The notes beneath the pieces are model-generated. The model saw nothing but the letters and a program-made list of their open reading frames with translations. It ran no database searches and was not told the origin of the DNA. Source: Flavobacterium lacustre (GTDB lineage Bacteria > Bacteroidota > Bacteroidia > Flavobacteriales > Flavobacteriaceae). From it: a stretch of 64,000 bases of DNA. Positions 62,591 through 64,000 of the stretch are shown piece by piece. The number at the start of each line of letters is the position of its first letter. Position 1 is the first letter of the stretch. The stretch is taken from positions 2,914,001-2,978,000 of the forward strand of contig NZ_CP114882.2 of assembly GCF_027474525.2 (NCBI RefSeq), in the 5' to 3' direction. The position numbers and the translations under genes were made by a program.

Positions 62591-64000
62591 TACCCCAACC
62601 ATCCATCTCTGTCCAAACTTCTATACTGAATCGCTTCGGCAATATGAGAGGAAATAACATTTGGAGCAGCATCTAAATCGGCTATGGTTCGAGCTACTTT
62701 CAAAATCCGGTCATAAGCACGAGCAGACAAATTCAAGCGTTCCATGGCAGTTTTCAATAATTGTTTCGAAACATCATCGAGCGCACAATATTCGCGAATG
62801 TGTTTGGTATTCATTTGGGCATTGTAATGGATATTTTCCATTTGTTCAAAACGGTTAGTTTGAATTTCACGTGCAGATGTCACTCTTTTGCGAATATCAA
62901 CACTACTTTCTGCTTTTCTATCATCGGAAAGTTTCTCAAAAGGAACTGGAGTTACTTCAATATGAATATCAATTCTGTCTAATAAAGGTCCCGAAATTTT
63001 GCTCAAATACCGTTGCATTTCGTGTGGCGAAGACGTTTGTGGAGAATCTGGATCATTAAAAAATCCACTTGGACTCGGATTCATACTCGCCACCAGCATA
63101 AACGAAGACGGATAAGTAACCGTAAACTTGGCTCTCGAAATAGTTACTTCTCTATCTTCTAATGGCTGACGCATTACTTCCAGAACATCACGTTTAAATT
63201 CCGGTAACTCATCCAGAAATAAAACGCCGTTGTGCGCCATAGAAATTTCACCCGGCTGTGGATAACTCCCTCCCCCGACAAGCGCCACGTTCGAAATAGT
63301 ATGATGTGGACTCCTGAACGGTCGTTGATTCATCAAACCCACTTCTTTTAGTTTACCGGCAACACTATGAATTTTGGTGGTTTCGAGTGCTTCACGCAAC
63401 GTCATGGGTGGTAAAATACTAGGCAAACGTTTAGCGAGCATAGTTTTTCCGGCTCCAGGTGGACCAATAAGAATAATATTATGTCCGCCGGCTGCTGCAA
63501 TTTCCATGCACCGCTTGATACTTTCTTGCCCTTTTACATCCGAAAAATCAAACTCCGGAAAGTCTAATGTTTTATAAAACTCTGCTCTGGTATCTATAGT
63601 TGTAGGTTCTAAAGTTCCTTTGCCTTCAAGGAAATCAATTACTTCTTGCAGATTATCTACACCATAAACATTCAATCCGGCTACGATAGCCGCTTCTTTT
63701 ACGTTTTGCTTTGGAAGAAAAAAACCTTTAAACCCTTCTTCTTTGGCTTTTATGGCAATGGGTAATGCACCGCGAATAGGCTGTAAACTTCCATCAAGTG
63801 AAAGTTCTCCCATAATGATGTATTTATCTATTTCATCTGCTTTTATTTGGGCGGAAGCCACGAGAATTCCAATGGCTAAAGTCAAATCATAGGCAGAACC
63901 CTCTTTTCGCAAATCGGCAGGCGCCATATTGATAGTGATTTTCTTGCCTGGCATGGCGTACCCATTATTTTTGAGTGCAGCGGCAATTCGGTAGCTGCTT
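62590..64000 (-). CDS. comM: YifB/ComM family Mg-chelatase-like AAA+ ATPase (N-terminus beyond the window)
   Basis: At least 469 residues; the ATG at 63952-63954 is internal, since the reading frame continues to the window edge (SSYRIAAALKNNGYAMPGKKITINMAPADLRKEGSAYDLTLAIGIL, the family's N-terminal Lon-like region). The AAA+ part has Walker A GPPGAGKTMLAKRLPSILPPM, Walker B GVLFLDELPEF, FRSPHHTISNVALVGGG and RDVLEVMRQPLEDREVTISRA. The C-terminal Mg_chelatase_C domain follows (AFDRILKVARTIADLDA). ComM is a hexameric helicase promoting branch migration in natural transformation. Confidence 0.95.
   Translation of the reverse strand, partial: SSYRIAAALKNNGYAMPGKKITINMAPADLRKEGSAYDLTLAIGILVASAQIKADEIDKYIIMGELSLDGSLQPIRGALPIAIKAKEEGFKGFFLPKQNVKEAAIVAGLNVYGVDNLQEVIDFLEGKGTLEPTTIDTRAEFYKTLDFPEFDFSDVKGQESIKRCMEIAAAGGHNIILIGPPGAGKTMLAKRLPSILPPMTLREALETTKIHSVAGKLKEVGLMNQRPFRSPHHTISNVALVGGGSYPQPGEISMAHNGVLFLDELPEFKRDVLEVMRQPLEDREVTISRAKFTVTYPSSFMLVASMNPSPSGFFNDPDSPQTSSPHEMQRYLSKISGPLLDRIDIHIEVTPVPFEKLSDDRKAESSVDIRKRVTSAREIQTNRFEQMENIHYNAQMNTKHIREYCALDDVSKQLLKTAMERLNLSARAYDRILKVARTIADLDAAPNVISSHIAEAIQYRSLDRDGWLG

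Overview
The window is AT-rich chromosomal DNA from a member of the Bacteroidota, almost certainly a Flavobacterium or close relative. The evidence is: a type IX secretion (T9SS) adhesin carrying a CHU_C-type sorting domain beside a PorP/SprF partner; a SusC/TonB-type outer-membrane receptor; several promoters of the Bacteroidota form TTG-N19..21-TAnnTTTG; very few Shine-Dalgarno (SD)-like leaders; and many small outer-membrane beta-barrel genes. It looks like ordinary chromosome with a few accessory stretches. I see no integrase, transposase, phage, CRISPR, rRNA or tRNA gene.

Layout. 1-5.0 kb: a truncated ArsR-type repressor; a lipoprotein with three Ig-like domains and a DUF3494 (ice-binding-type) domain, co-transcribed with an OmpA-family protein; an NTF2-like protein. 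5.5-9.9 kb: a fermentative formate module (pyruvate formate-lyase, its radical-SAM activase, an oxalate/formate-type transporter). 10-18.7 kb: a small c-type cytochrome behind a perfect palindrome, then an SprF-like protein and a 2315-residue T9SS adhesin. 18.9-20.5 kb: GapN-like aldehyde dehydrogenase. 20.5-25.8 kb: a compact sulfur/persulfide cluster (rhodanese, divergent Crp-family regulator, TauE/SafE permease, CstB-like persulfide dioxygenase-rhodanese, two small membrane proteins, a methyltransferase-HMA fusion, thioredoxin). 26.1-28.1 kb: two paralogous secreted proteins of unknown function. 28.4-45 kb: mostly housekeeping (gcvT, S41 protease, yebC, cysteine-synthase-like enzyme, prolyl oligopeptidase, ybaB, threonine aldolase, prfB with a programmed frameshift, a GT35-like protein lacking the PLP lysine, phospholipase A, lpxD, acyl-CoA carboxylase). 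45.3-55.3 kb: menE, a CPBP protease, an ArsC-like protein, a TonB-type receptor, panB, an RluA-type synthase, ALDH plus nitroreductase, a membrane protein. 55.5-59.4 kb: a large hybrid histidine kinase. 59.7-64 kb: an RhlE-type helicase, a 750-bp repeat-rich intergenic region with a 21-bp minisatellite, a TruC-like synthase, and a comM/yifB gene running off the right edge.

How the genes work together. The pfl module would give mixed-acid or microaerobic pyruvate cleavage plus formate export. The sulfur cluster matches the parts list of known persulfide-detoxification operons (regulator, permease, persulfide dioxygenase, rhodanese, thioredoxin), with an added TPMT-like methyltransferase fused to a CxxC metal-binding domain. 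The adhesin and SprF-like protein form a cell-surface export pair. The most unusual signals are the SD-like-dependent prfB frameshift in a lineage that rarely uses SD, the methyltransferase-HMA fusion, the GT35 protein with Thr in place of the PLP lysine, the palindromes in the cytochrome c and Crp control regions, and the minisatellite and palindrome cluster near 61-62.6 kb.
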